Shown here in pieces: positions 30,150 through 39,438 of a stretch of 64,000 nucleotides of DNA. The DNA is from JAAZKV01 sp041659525 (GTDB lineage: Archaea; Iainarchaeota; Iainarchaeia; Iainarchaeales; JAAZKV01). Where the stretch lies: positions 1-64,000 of the forward strand of contig JBAZYC010000001.1 in the NCBI GenBank assembly GCA_041659525.1, written 5' to 3'. Numbering within the stretch: the stretch's first letter is position 1; every line of letters starts with the position of its first letter. A program made the position numbers and the translations under genes. Under the pieces are notes generated by a model. The model was given only the letters and a program-made list of their open reading frames with translations. It was not told where the DNA came from and ran no database searches.

Positions 30150-30893
30150 ATGGCAAGCCAAGGAGTAATAGTTTTTAAAATTGGAGGAGAAATACTTGGC
30201 ACTCCTGAATTATTAACAAATGCAATAAAAGAAATTGTTGCAGTTAAAAAACGTTTTAAAAACATAAAAATTGTTCTAGTTCATGGTGCAGGGCCACAAC
30301 TCGACAAAAGTTTGGCTGAAGCATCAATTCCTTTTAAAAAAATCAATGGGAAGCGAGTAACTTCCAAAGAAGGAATGAACGTTATTTGGAATGTTGTGCG
30401 TAGAGAAAGTAATGATCTTGCAGAAAGACTTATTGCTCAAGGAGTTAAAGCACAAACTCCTGATTATCCTGTTACAATACTAGCTAAAATAAAAGATAAA
30501 AAACTTGGACTAGTTGGAACTCCCATAGGAATAAATTTGGAGAGCTTAAAAAAAGTTTTTCGAGAACAGGCAATACCCATTGTTTCAATTTGTGGTTGCA
30601 CAAAAAAAGGACAAATTGTAAATGTAAATGCAGATGAAGTTGCGTCCATGGTTGCAATTGGAACTAAAGCAAAATTACTTGAACTAAAAACAAATACTCC
30701 AGGAGTATTAAAAAATGGAAAAACAATTCCGAGAATTTTTGTTAAAGAAATTGCTCCTTTGATACGCAAAAAAGTTGTAGACGGAGGAATGCTCGTTAAA
30801 GTAAATGCTGCAAAAAAAGCTCTCCAAGGAGGAGTTAAACGAGTAAGAATTTCTAATGTGAAATCAAAAGGAACTACTCTTCATCTTCGCTAA
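30150..30893 (+). CDS. Amino-acid kinase, acetylglutamate kinase-like (ArgB/LysZ)
   Basis: 247 residues with the kinase hallmarks: KIGGEIL at the N-terminus, LVHGAGPQLDK, VNVNADEVASMVA, KTNTPGVLK and GGMLVKVNAAKKAL near the end. The family phosphorylates N-acetylglutamate or LysW-bound aminoadipate/glutamate. No other arginine or lysine biosynthesis gene is adjacent, so the substrate is uncertain. TATA-like sequence TTTAAAAATA lies about 30 bp before the ATG, giving a short or absent leader. Confidence 0.8.
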   Translation: MASQGVIVFKIGGEILGTPELLTNAIKEIVAVKKRFKNIKIVLVHGAGPQLDKSLAEASIPFKKINGKRVTSKEGMNVIWNVVRRESNDLAERLIAQGVKAQTPDYPVTILAKIKDKKLGLVGTPIGINLESLKKVFREQAIPIVSICGCTKKGQIVNVNADEVASMVAIGTKAKLLELKTNTPGVLKNGKTIPRIFVKEIAPLIRKKVVDGGMLVKVNAAKKALQGGVKRVRISNVKSKGTTLHLR

Positions 30894-30999
30894 ATTATTA
30901 ATCAATTTAATAATTAACCAAAAATAAAAAAACTAATTCAAAAAATAAATTAAGTGCCGCCAACTTGGCGACACCAAAAATTAGAACTTTTCTAAAACC

Positions 31000-32202
31000 T
31001 TAAGTGAATTCGATTCCTAAATCGATTTCTTCACCAGCTTTCTTTCCACCGCTTTTTCCGCCTTCAAGGTAAGGGAATCTTCCCCCAGCAATTACTACCA
31101 TTGCTTGGATGTGGTTCTTTGGCATGTTCTCGTCAACCATTGCACCCCAAATTATGTGGCTTGATGCGTGGATTTTTGTTGAAACTGTTTCAACAATTAA
31201 TTCAGCTTCTCTTAGTGTCATATCTGTTCCACCAGAAACATTTACTAGTGCTCTATTAGCACCTGAAATATCAACATCAAGTAAAGGCGAAGTTAATGCG
31301 TTTTCAACTGCTTCTAGCGCTCTTGCTTCTCCGCTTTCTCCTCTTGTTGATTCTCCTAGTCCAATCATTGCAGCTCCGCCTCTTGAAAGGATGGTTCTTA
31401 AATCTGCAAAGTCAAGGTTAATCAAACCTGGTTTTGTAACCATTTCTGTTATTCCTTTAACTGCGTTTGTTAGTACTTCATCAGCAACTTTGAATGCTGC
31501 GTTAATTGGTAAGTCTGGAGCGATTTCCAATATCTTATCGTTTGGTATTACAATTATTGTGTCAGTGAATTCTTGTAATCTTTCAAGTCCAACCATTGCG
31601 TTCTCCATTCTCTTTTTTCCTTCAACTGTGAATGGAAGAGTTACTACTGCAACTGTTAGTGCTTTGCATGATTTTGCAACTTCAGCAGCTACTGGAGCAG
31701 AACCTGTTCCTGTTCCTCCTCCAAGTCCGCATGTAATAAAAACTAAGTCAGCACTTTTTAGTACTTCAGTTATTTCTTCAAGACTCTCTCTTGCAGCACC
31801 TTCTCCAATTGATGGATCGCTTCCTGCTCCAAGTCCTCTAGTTAATTTTCTTCCAATAAGAATTTTTTTATTTGAATTAGTAGTCAATAAATCTTGAGCA
31901 TCAGTGTTGAGTGCTAGTGTGGTTGCTCCTTCTATTCCTACTTCTGCCATTCTTTCAATAGTGTTGCATCCGCCTCCACCACAACCAATAACCATAATTT
32001 TTGCTTTATTGTGTTCAAGCATTTCAAGTAAATCATTATCAGAGTGAGTAGGACTTTTTTTCTTTGATTTGTCATGTTTGTCTTGTTTCTTTACTTCGTT
32101 AGGAACAATCTTTGGTTTAACCATTCCTCTTTGAGGAACGACTGTTTTGTTCTTCATTTCTGCCTGTGCTCTTAAAATAGCGCTTCTAACTATGTGATCC
32201 AT
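31000..32202 (-). CDS. ftsZ: Cell-division protein FtsZ
   Basis: A 400-residue tubulin homologue with an N-terminal charged extension (~60 residues), the nucleotide loop GGGGCNTIERM, the tubulin signature GGGTGTGSAPVAAEVAK, the T7 catalytic loop NLDFADLRTIL and an archaeal FtsZ C-terminal domain. It polymerises with GTP to form the division ring. ATG 32202 follows GGTGGAT; a TTG at 32214 is less likely. Confidence 0.96.
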   Translation of the reverse strand: MDHIVRSAILRAQAEMKNKTVVPQRGMVKPKIVPNEVKKQDKHDKSKKKSPTHSDNDLLEMLEHNKAKIMVIGCGGGGCNTIERMAEVGIEGATTLALNTDAQDLLTTNSNKKILIGRKLTRGLGAGSDPSIGEGAARESLEEITEVLKSADLVFITCGLGGGTGTGSAPVAAEVAKSCKALTVAVVTLPFTVEGKKRMENAMVGLERLQEFTDTIIVIPNDKILEIAPDLPINAAFKVADEVLTNAVKGITEMVTKPGLINLDFADLRTILSRGGAAMIGLGESTRGESGEARALEAVENALTSPLLDVDISGANRALVNVSGGTDMTLREAELIVETVSTKIHASSHIIWGAMVDENMPKNHIQAMVVIAGGRFPYLEGGKSGGKKAGEEIDLGIEFT

Positions 32203-32384
32203 CAAATCCACCAATCCTTAAAAATAACAATTACATTAATTGCTCCAATAAGTGTTTTAAAAGCTTTTGTGGAGAGCAAAAATAAAAAATGCTTCAAAAG
32301 TTACTATAAAGTCAGAGTCTAATTAAAATATTTTGAAGATTTTTAGTAAAAAATTAGAGAACTAAATCAATTTTAGTTAAATTT

Positions 32385-32675
32385 TCACATGTTAATGAAA
32401 ATAATTAGGTTAAACATGAAAGAAACTAAGCCGCAAAGGAAAAAAAATAATCCTACTAAAAACAATTTTTTGTTATCATTATTAAAATTAGTGAAACAAT
32501 CCACTATTAAAAAAACTAGTAACAAAACTGAGAGAATTAAAATCATCATACTGTTAAAAGAAGCGATTTCTGAGTCCCCTCCGACAGAAATTAATACTTG
32601 AATACTCCCTATTGGAGCAATTATCCCAAGTACTCCAAAAAGTATTGTTAGTAATCCTCTTCCCACTTTATTCAT
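32385..32675 (-). CDS. Small three-helix membrane protein
   Basis: 96 residues with three hydrophobic segments (GLLTILFGVLGIIAPIG, MILILSVLLLVFLIVDC and LFLVGLFFFLCGLVSFMFNL). AGTGAT precedes the ATG by 4 nt. Not recognised; upstream of ftsZ with 170 bp between. Confidence 0.55.
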   Translation of the reverse strand: MNKVGRGLLTILFGVLGIIAPIGSIQVLISVGGDSEIASFNSMMILILSVLLLVFLIVDCFTNFNNDNKKLFLVGLFFFLCGLVSFMFNLIIFINM

Positions 32676-32817
32676 CAAATCACTTGCAGTACTAATGCAA
32701 AAACAACTATATAAACATAACCGCCAAAGGGGGTGAACTGAAAGTAATTAGAAAAAAAGAAAAGCGTTTTTGACCTTATTGAAAAAGTATTAATACTAGA
32801 AAAACCTTCTTTTCGAG

Positions 32818-33750
32818 ATGGATATTGTAAAACAAACAGTTCGTGACATCAAATCACTTAAAATTCAAGGTGCAAGTAATGTTCGAAAAAAATCTGTAGA
32901 GGCACTTGTTAGTGCTACAATTAAAAGTAAAGCAAAAAACGAAACTGAAATCAGAAAAGAGTTTTTGAAGAATGCAAAAGAATTATTTTATGCTCGACCC
33001 ACTGAACCTGAACTTAGAACTGCCCTTAGAATTATTAAACAAAGTATTTCCCAAAAAGAACTCAGCGTGGATGAAATAAAAAATAGAATACAAAAGAAAG
33101 CAGAGAATTATGCGAAAGATAGAAAAGATTCTTTAGAAAAAATTGCAAAATATGGTTCTGAATTAATTCAACCAAATTCAACTATTCTAACTCATTGTCA
33201 TTCAAGTTCGGTAGTGAATATGCTTATTCGCGCTAAGAAAAAAATTAACATGGTTTATTGTTGCGAAGCTCGACCACTCTACCAAGGAAGAATAACGGTT
33301 AGTGAATTAACTAAAGCGGGAGTTAATGCCACTTTAATTGTAGATAATGCAGCTTCTATTGTAATGAAGAAGTGTAATTATTTTTTTACAGGAACCGATG
33401 CTTTTTTGGCTGATGGGGATGTAATAAATAAAATTGGAACAAACCAACTTAGCATTGCTTGTAAGAAATATGATGTAAAGCACTATGCAGTTACCTCTAC
33501 TCACAAATTCGAACCAGCTAGTTTTTTTGGAAAAAGCGAACCAATAGAACAACGCTCAATTGATGAAGTTTGGGAAAAGAAAGCACGAGGAAAAGTAAAA
33601 ATCCTTAACTCTGCTTTTGATAGAACAGATTCTTCCCAAATTGAAGGAATTATTTGCGAACTAGGAGTATTCTCCCCGCAATCACTCGCTAGTGAACTTT
33701 ATAAAAAATTCCAACTGGATAAACACCATGAGGAGTTTTTAAAATTCTGA
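32818..33750 (+). CDS. Ribose-1,5-bisphosphate isomerase (eIF2B-alpha-like)
   Basis: 310 residues of the eIF2B alpha/beta/delta-like superfamily. It has HCHSSSVVNMLIRA, the Cys in YCCEARPLYQG, the Asp in TGTDAFLADGDVINKIGT and the Ser/Thr/Lys segment VTSTHKFEP. Cys and Asp in these motifs are catalytic in the Thermococcus enzyme, which turns ribose-1,5-bisphosphate into ribulose-1,5-bisphosphate. AMP phosphorylase is encoded 2 kb downstream, which favours this function over a translation factor. Its last codons are repeated in the tandem array that follows. Confidence 0.82.
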   Translation: MDIVKQTVRDIKSLKIQGASNVRKKSVEALVSATIKSKAKNETEIRKEFLKNAKELFYARPTEPELRTALRIIKQSISQKELSVDEIKNRIQKKAENYAKDRKDSLEKIAKYGSELIQPNSTILTHCHSSSVVNMLIRAKKKINMVYCCEARPLYQGRITVSELTKAGVNATLIVDNAASIVMKKCNYFFTGTDAFLADGDVINKIGTNQLSIACKKYDVKHYAVTSTHKFEPASFFGKSEPIEQRSIDEVWEKKARGKVKILNSAFDRTDSSQIEGIICELGVFSPQSLASELYKKFQLDKHHEEFLKF

Positions 33751-33856
33751 TGAATCTTAAAAACTCTAGAGAGTTTTTGAAATTCTGAGGGGTATTAAAA
33801 ACCCCAGGGAGTTTTTAAAGTTTTAAAAACCCTAGAGAGTTCTTGAAGTTTTAAAA
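33733..33856 (+). repeat. 38-bp tandem repeat containing the gene's 3' end
   Basis: Units begin with GAGTTTTTAAAATTCTGA at 33733 (the last codons and stop of the isomerase gene), then at 33771, 33809 and 33837. Copy 2 would again encode EFLKF-stop with a synonymous Leu codon. Each unit can form a hairpin between GTTTTTAA and TTAAAAAC-type arms, so the array may serve as a tandem terminator. Confidence 0.75.
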
Positions 33857-33899
33857 AGTAATAAAAATTGATTTGAAGTTAAAATTTGTAGTTGATTAC

Positions 33900-34934
33900 A
33901 TGAGTCTTACTATTGAAGAAAAAATTGCACTGGTTTCTAGAAATACTCAAGAGATAGTTACGCTTGAAGAATTAAAAAAACTAATTCAAACAAAAAAGCA
34001 ACCGGTTGTTTACATTGGAACTGCAGTAACTGGAAGGCCTCATATTGGGTACCTTGTTTGGGGAAAAAAAGTAGCGGATTTTTTACAAGCTGGATTTAAA
34101 GTAAAAATATTACTTGCTGATGTACACGGAGCTTTGGATAATTGTCCTTGGGATTTACTAGAAAAGAGATATGAATATTATAGTATTGTAATTAAAGAAA
34201 TGCTAAAAAGTGCAGGAGCAGATATTACTAATTTAGAAATTGTTAAAGGATCGGATTTTCAATTAAAAAAAGATTACTTACTGGATGTACTAAAATTATC
34301 TACTTTTACAACAGTTCACGATTCAATGAAAGCAGCTAGTGATGTAGTAAAGTTTGGTGACAATCCAAAACTATCAGGATTAATTTACCCTATAATGCAA
34401 GCACTTGATGAACAATACTTAGGAGTAGATATTCAGTACGGCGGAGTAGATCAAAGAAAAATAATGATGTTTGCAAGAGAAAACTTAGAAAAAGTGGGTT
34501 ACAAACCAAGAATAGAACTAATGACTCCTCTTGTTCCTGCTTTAAGCGCAAGCGGAAAAATGTCTGCTTCTGACCCTAGCTCAAAAATTGATTTAATTGA
34601 AAAAACTGCTGATATTAAAGCAAAATTAAACAAAGCTTTTTGTCCTGAAAAAGAAATCGAAGGAAACGGAGTAATGGCTTTCATGAAGTATGTTGTAATG
34701 GTAATTAAGCAGGATAAGAAAGAAAAATTAATTATTAAGAGACCTGAAAAGTTTGGCGGAAATTTAGAACTTGCTACTTATGAAGAACTTGCTAAGGTAT
34801 ATGCTGAAGGAAAACTTCACCCAATGGATCTAAAGAACGCAATGAGTGAAGAAGTAGAAAAACTACTTGCTCCAATAAGGAAAGCTTTTGAAGGAAAAGA
34901 AAAACTAATTGCAGAAGCTTACCCGCAAAAGTAA
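33900..34934 (+). CDS. tyrS: Tyrosyl-tRNA synthetase
   Basis: 344 residues, archaeal/eukaryotic-type class I synthetase. HIGH-like RPHIGYLVW, Tyr-binding YPIMQALDEQYLGVDIQYGGVDQRK and KMSKS-like SGKMSAS are all present. It has a short C-terminal anticodon-binding domain as usual in archaea. The ATG at 33900 was chosen because upstream sequence is the repeat array and a T/A-rich promoter. Confidence 0.93.
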   Translation: MSLTIEEKIALVSRNTQEIVTLEELKKLIQTKKQPVVYIGTAVTGRPHIGYLVWGKKVADFLQAGFKVKILLADVHGALDNCPWDLLEKRYEYYSIVIKEMLKSAGADITNLEIVKGSDFQLKKDYLLDVLKLSTFTTVHDSMKAASDVVKFGDNPKLSGLIYPIMQALDEQYLGVDIQYGGVDQRKIMMFARENLEKVGYKPRIELMTPLVPALSASGKMSASDPSSKIDLIEKTADIKAKLNKAFCPEKEIEGNGVMAFMKYVVMVIKQDKKEKLIIKRPEKFGGNLELATYEELAKVYAEGKLHPMDLKNAMSEEVEKLLAPIRKAFEGKEKLIAEAYPQK

Positions 34935-35075
34935 AAAAATCTAAAAAAGTAATTTAATTTATAAATAATAAAATCCCTAACTTAAATAAAGCGCTAATTA
35001 TTGGACACTATTAAACCTAACTTCCAGCCAAAGTCAATGCAATAGGTTAAATACTAAAAATTCGTATAGTACTTT

Positions 35076-35318
35076 ATGCAAAATAGAAATCTTATGAAAG
35101 GGTTCAAATTAAAGCTGCTAAAAAATTCCTCAAAAAGAAAACGCACTCTTGAAGAAATTAGAGGGGGCCTTAAAGGAATAAAACATATGGGGACTTTGAT
35201 AAACCCTAATATGACTCTTGTTGCTTACAAGGGAATTGGAGAAGCAATTATTAACAGAAAAAGAGTGACTAAAGAATTACAAACTAAACTAAAAAAACAA
35301 AGACAAAAAATTAAATAG
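35076..35318 (+). CDS. Small basic helical protein
   Basis: 80 residues, about a third Lys/Arg, ending RKRVTKELQTKLKKQRQKIK. TATA-like TTAAATACT lies about 30 bp upstream. It resembles the next gene in size, charge and C-terminus (ELQ-K-L-KK motif), so the pair may be a tandem duplication. Function unknown; nucleic-acid binding is possible. Confidence 0.5.
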   Translation: MQNRNLMKGFKLKLLKNSSKRKRTLEEIRGGLKGIKHMGTLINPNMTLVAYKGIGEAIINRKRVTKELQTKLKKQRQKIK

Positions 35319-35339
35319 TACTAAACCCCATTTATAGTT

Positions 35340-35609
35340 ATGCCAATTAGAAAAATTATAAGATTTCTAAAAGTAGAAAAAGAAAGACACTCCCCAATTA
35401 GAAGTCACCATCTCAAAGAAATTAAACAAAATTTAGAAAGAATAAAAGAATTGAAAACTGATTTAGCGCGAACTAATCTTAGTTCAAGTGGACGTCAAAG
35501 TCTTACAAAAACAATTCTTGAACAAAATACAAAAATAAGAGAACTGCAAATTAAATTAAGAAAGAAAAGAGCTGCTCAGCTTAAAACAAAAACACTTATA
35601 TACCACTAA
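35340..35609 (+). CDS. Small basic helical protein, possible paralogue of the preceding gene
   Basis: 89 residues with a coiled-coil-like middle (KEIKQNLERIKELKTDLART) and a basic C-terminus (RELQIKLRKKRAAQLK). It starts 22 bp after the preceding stop. Not recognised. Confidence 0.5.
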   Translation: MPIRKIIRFLKVEKERHSPIRSHHLKEIKQNLERIKELKTDLARTNLSSSGRQSLTKTILEQNTKIRELQIKLRKKRAAQLKTKTLIYH

Positions 35610-35653
35610 ACCCTATTTCTTGTTAAAGAAAATTTGTTGGTGAACAAAAAAAA

Positions 35654-37180
35654 ATGACTAATGATAGTTATATTCAAGACCTAAAAGTAAAGAGTTTTCC
35701 AATTACTGCAGGAAAACACATTGCTGTACTAAATCAAGTTGATGCAAAAGAACTTGGATTATTAGCTGGGGATAGAGTAGAATTGTTAAATAAAAAAAAT
35801 GGAAAAAAATGCGTTGCTTTTGTTGACATTACCCAAAAATCTGTTAAAGAAAATTACTTGGGTTTATTTGAAGAAGTTTTAGAGGAACTAAATGTAAAAA
35901 GCGGTAGCTTGGTTACGACTAGAGCTACTGATCCACTAAAGAGTCTTGATTTTATTAAAAGAAAAATGATGGGTGAAAAGTTATCAAGAGCAGAAATAAT
36001 TGAGATAGTGAAAGATATTGCAGAAGAAAGACTAAGTGATATTGAAGCAACTGCTTTCATTAGCGCAGTTTATATGAAAGGGCTTGACATGGATGAAACC
36101 ATCTCAATGACTAAAGCTCTAATTGATGGGGGAAACAAATTTTCTTTTTCAAAAGGACCAATTGTAGATAAACACAGTGTGGGCGGAACTAATGGAAGAG
36201 CAACAATGATTATTGTTCCAATAATTGCAGCTTCTGGACTATACATGCCAAAAACTTCTTCAAGAAGTATTACTAGTGCAGCAGGAACTGCTGATTCAAT
36301 GGAAGTACTGGCAAATGTTAGTTTAAACATGAATCAAATAAAAGAAATAACTGAGAAATGTGGAGGTGTAATTGCTTGGGGTGGAGCGGTTGACCTTGCA
36401 CCTGCCGATGATAAAATAATTAGAATAGAACACCCGCTTTCGCTTGATCCCGAAGGACAGGTAATTGCTTCTGTTTTAGCAAAAAAAGCTAGTGTAGGAA
36501 GTAAATTTGTTGTAATTGATTTACCAGTTGGAAAATATGTAAAAATTAAAGATAAAACCCAAGCAATAAGAATGGCTAAGAAATTTGTTCAAGTTGGAAA
36601 AGAAGTTGGAATGAGAGTAGAAGCAGTTATTACTAATGGAGAAGAACCATGCGGACTTGCATTTGGTTCTGCACTTGAAGCAAAATATGCGCTTGAAGTA
36701 CTTGAAGGAAAAAGATTTGATAACCTTGCACAAAAATCTTGCGAACTTGCAGGAGTATTACTTGAGATGGTCGGAAAAACAAAGCAAGGAAAAGGATACG
36801 CAATGGCTCAACAAATACTTGAAAGTGGAAAGGCCCTAAAGAAAATGAAAGAAATAATTAAAGCCCAAGGGGGAAAAATTGATTCAAGCGAAAAAGTACC
36901 TATGGCTCCTTACAAAGTAGAATTCAAATCAGGGAGTGAAGGAATACTTGAAGAAGTAAATATAAAAATTCTTACAAAAATTGCTAGATACTCAGGTTGC
37001 CCTTCTAATCAAACTGCAGGAATAATGATTCACAAACTCGCTGGAGATAAAGTTAGCGATGGTGAATCACTAATGACTATTTACGCTGAGAACAAAGAGA
37101 AACTAAAATTGGCTGAAAACTACGCACTAAAAAATATTCCATTCACATTCAAGAGAATAATTTTGAGAACTATTAAATGA
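35654..37180 (+). CDS. deoA: AMP phosphorylase (archaeal DeoA type)
   Basis: 508 residues, the size of archaeal AMP phosphorylases, with their extra N-terminal domain (~80 residues) before the thymidine-phosphorylase fold. The signature DKHSVGGTNGRAT, the KTSSRSITSAAGTADSMEVL loop and GGAVDLAPADD are intact. It phosphorolyses AMP to adenine and ribose-1,5-bisphosphate, the substrate of the isomerase at 32818. Product: entry to the type III RuBisCO route. Start ATG 35654 after a T/A-rich leader. Confidence 0.93.
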   Translation: MTNDSYIQDLKVKSFPITAGKHIAVLNQVDAKELGLLAGDRVELLNKKNGKKCVAFVDITQKSVKENYLGLFEEVLEELNVKSGSLVTTRATDPLKSLDFIKRKMMGEKLSRAEIIEIVKDIAEERLSDIEATAFISAVYMKGLDMDETISMTKALIDGGNKFSFSKGPIVDKHSVGGTNGRATMIIVPIIAASGLYMPKTSSRSITSAAGTADSMEVLANVSLNMNQIKEITEKCGGVIAWGGAVDLAPADDKIIRIEHPLSLDPEGQVIASVLAKKASVGSKFVVIDLPVGKYVKIKDKTQAIRMAKKFVQVGKEVGMRVEAVITNGEEPCGLAFGSALEAKYALEVLEGKRFDNLAQKSCELAGVLLEMVGKTKQGKGYAMAQQILESGKALKKMKEIIKAQGGKIDSSEKVPMAPYKVEFKSGSEGILEEVNIKILTKIARYSGCPSNQTAGIMIHKLAGDKVSDGESLMTIYAENKEKLKLAENYALKNIPFTFKRIILRTIK

Positions 37181-37677
37181 GGTTAGTGAGAAACTTGGCA
37201 GAAACTAAAATTGTCAAAATGAAATCCAATTACGCAAAAAAACTTAGAGACATCTGGATAAAACAAGGAGTAATAGAATACACCCTTCAAACAAAAAAGC
37301 TTACTGTTAAAGATACTTTAAAAAAATTAATTAATAACCAAGGAAAAACTTTTGTTGCAATAATTAACAACATTCCTGTTGGTTGTGTGGCAATAAGATT
37401 TTTTAATGGACGAAGAAATCACACAGCTGAAATAGTTATTTTTGTTGACCCTACTCAACAAAGCACTGGGATTGGAACTAAATTAATAAAAACAGCCCTA
37501 AAAACAATTAAAGAAAAAAAACTTAAACGATTGGAACTTGAAGTAAATGCAGATAACAAAAAAGCTATTGGTTTATACAAAAAATTTGGGTTTAAAATAG
37601 AGGGTAAAAAAAGAAAAGCGGTTCAAAGAGGAACTAAACTAGTTGACAACTATATAATGGCAAGAATATTTAATTAA
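37177..37677 (+). CDS. GNAT-family N-acetyltransferase
   Basis: 166 residues with the acetyl-CoA binding loop QQSTGIGTKLIKTAL and the following LEVNADNKKAIGLYKKFGFKIEG, typical of RimI-like GNAT enzymes. Its ATG overlaps the deoA stop (ATGA), so it is co-translated with AMP phosphorylase. The substrate is unknown. Confidence 0.85.
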   Translation: MRLVRNLAETKIVKMKSNYAKKLRDIWIKQGVIEYTLQTKKLTVKDTLKKLINNQGKTFVAIINNIPVGCVAIRFFNGRRNHTAEIVIFVDPTQQSTGIGTKLIKTALKTIKEKKLKRLELEVNADNKKAIGLYKKFGFKIEGKKRKAVQRGTKLVDNYIMARIFN

Positions 37678-37736
37678 AAAACAGAATTTGATTAAAAAAT
37701 AGAATTTAATTAAAAGATTAATTTACTTTTTAGGTT

Positions 37737-38675
37737 TTATTTTTTAGATTTAACTTTCTTTTCTTTAACTTCTTTAGACTCTTTAGAATCTTTCCCTGCT
37801 TTTGCTTTCTTATCTTTTTTAGCAGGAGCTGAATTAAAATAATTAAACACACTCAAAAACTCTTCAGGAGAGAGTAAGTAAACTTTCTTTTGAGCTAAAT
37901 CTAAGTGAGCAATTTTTTCTTCAAAATCTTTTTCCTTCCAATTAAATTTTGGACCTAAGAAATTAAATGATTGGCGAAGAGATTTTTGCAAATCCTTGTT
38001 CTTGTGTCTAAATAATTCTCTAATAAAGAAGTAAAATTCTTTAGAGTTGTTTTTCACATTAAAATCTAGTTGAACAACTGTACTTAGGCAACTTGGAACT
38101 GGAAAAAAACTTTGTTGCTCAATTGTATTTTCAATAATTTCTAATTTTGAATTCAAATTAATTAAAACAGTTAAAGCAACATACTCTGTTAGCCCTTCAA
38201 ATGCAAGGAGTTTTTCTACAAATCCTTTGTCTAAAACCAAAATTACTTTGCTTAGTCCTTTTGCTAAACCAATTTTTGCGAGTAAATCAGAAGAAATATG
38301 ATAAGGAGGAAGAGAAACAATTTTATTTACTTTTAGTGCTTCAAAATCTTGGTCAAGAATACTTCCTTCAATTAGAGTTAGTACCCCACTTGAAATTTCT
38401 TCAACAAATTTTTCTCTTAAAATATTAAGCATTAATTCATCAGGTTCAACTGCAATTACTTTTGCTCCAACTTTCTTTGCACGTTCAACTAATTTTTGAG
38501 TAAGAAATCCAGTTCCAGGCCCTATTTCTAAAACAACATCCCCACTCGCCATTTTTGAAGAATTAATTAAATAAACAAGTAGAGCTTCATTTATGCAATA
38601 GAATTGAGAAAGTTTCTTCTCGGGACGAAAATGGTACTTTAACATTAAATTTTGGAGTTCTTCAAATAGTGACAT
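37737..38675 (-). CDS. ksgA: Dim1/KsgA-type rRNA dimethyladenosine transferase with altered motif IV
   Basis: 312 residues. SAM-binding LEIGPGTGFLTQKL and the acidic AVEPDELML are present. Motif IV, normally N-[LI]-P-[YF], reads SLPPY here (VSLPPYHISSDLLAK), so the catalytic Asn is replaced. The C-terminal helical domain is normal, with an added Lys/Ser-rich tail. The family dimethylates two adenosines at the 3' end of 16S rRNA. The order L21e-RpoF-DUF655-KsgA is the standard archaeal cluster. ATG 38675 follows a TTGATT leader. Confidence 0.88.
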   Translation of the reverse strand: MSLFEELQNLMLKYHFRPEKKLSQFYCINEALLVYLINSSKMASGDVVLEIGPGTGFLTQKLVERAKKVGAKVIAVEPDELMLNILREKFVEEISSGVLTLIEGSILDQDFEALKVNKIVSLPPYHISSDLLAKIGLAKGLSKVILVLDKGFVEKLLAFEGLTEYVALTVLINLNSKLEIIENTIEQQSFFPVPSCLSTVVQLDFNVKNNSKEFYFFIRELFRHKNKDLQKSLRQSFNFLGPKFNWKEKDFEEKIAHLDLAQKKVYLLSPEEFLSVFNYFNSAPAKKDKKAKAGKDSKESKEVKEKKVKSKK

Positions 38676-38752
38676 CAAATCAACTCAAAAAAACAACTAA
38701 AAAAATAAATTAAAAAAAATAAAAATTAAAAAAAGAAAATAAAAAATTGGAT

Positions 38753-39337
38753 TTAGAATCTTCTTTGCCCGAATTGTTGTGGTCTTGGTTCTGCTGGAGG
38801 TCTAACAAACAAGTAGTGTTTGTCTTCAGGCCCTTCAAGTTCTTCAACTATTCTTTTCACAATTGATTTAACTGGTTCGGGAGTCCCTTTTATTCTTAGA
38901 GGAACTTCTTCTAAAGAAGCAAATGGCTTTTTGTCTCTTTCATCCAAAATTGCAAGCATGTGTTTCTTACCCATTCCTGGTAATAGTTCTAATTGGTGTC
39001 TTCTTAGTGAAATTGCTCTTGAAGTATTATAGAAAGCAAGGAATTTATCTTTCTTTGATTCAACTATTTTGGTAATAACTTCTTCTAATTCTGAAAGAGA
39101 ATTTGAAGATAAGTCTTTGTAAGAAATTCTTCCTTTAACAAGTTCAACTTTGGGCCGAGCTTCTTTACCAACATAAACCTCTTCCCCAACTGTCATATAA
39201 GTACCCATTTTTGGAACTAACTCTAGTAATGTAAAGAAATCTTTTCCAACTGCTTGTGCAAGCGGTTCAGCCTTGGCAGAAGAAGATTTACCAGTAGGCA
39301 TGTAATCTAAAATAAATGCGTTTTCTTCAGCTGTCAT
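38753..39337 (-). CDS. DUF655 family RNA-binding-like protein
   Basis: 194 residues. An N-terminal OB-like barrel (ENAFILDYMPTGKSS) is followed by a helix-hairpin-helix region (LELLPGMGKKHMLAILDER). It is always found between rpoF and ksgA in archaea, which suggests a role in ribosome maturation; its biochemical function is not settled. GGAGGG lies 6 nt before the ATG. C-terminus Arg/Gln-rich. Confidence 0.88.
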   Translation of the reverse strand: MTAEENAFILDYMPTGKSSSAKAEPLAQAVGKDFFTLLELVPKMGTYMTVGEEVYVGKEARPKVELVKGRISYKDLSSNSLSELEEVITKIVESKKDKFLAFYNTSRAISLRRHQLELLPGMGKKHMLAILDERDKKPFASLEEVPLRIKGTPEPVKSIVKRIVEELEGPEDKHYLFVRPPAEPRPQQFGQRRF

Positions 39338-39438
39338 TTCAATCCCTCCAAACCATTTTTATCATTTATAATTATAATAATTATTCAGCTTTCTCCTTAA
39401 AATCATTTCTTTCAAAGAAAAGAGCTCGAAAATAAAAG

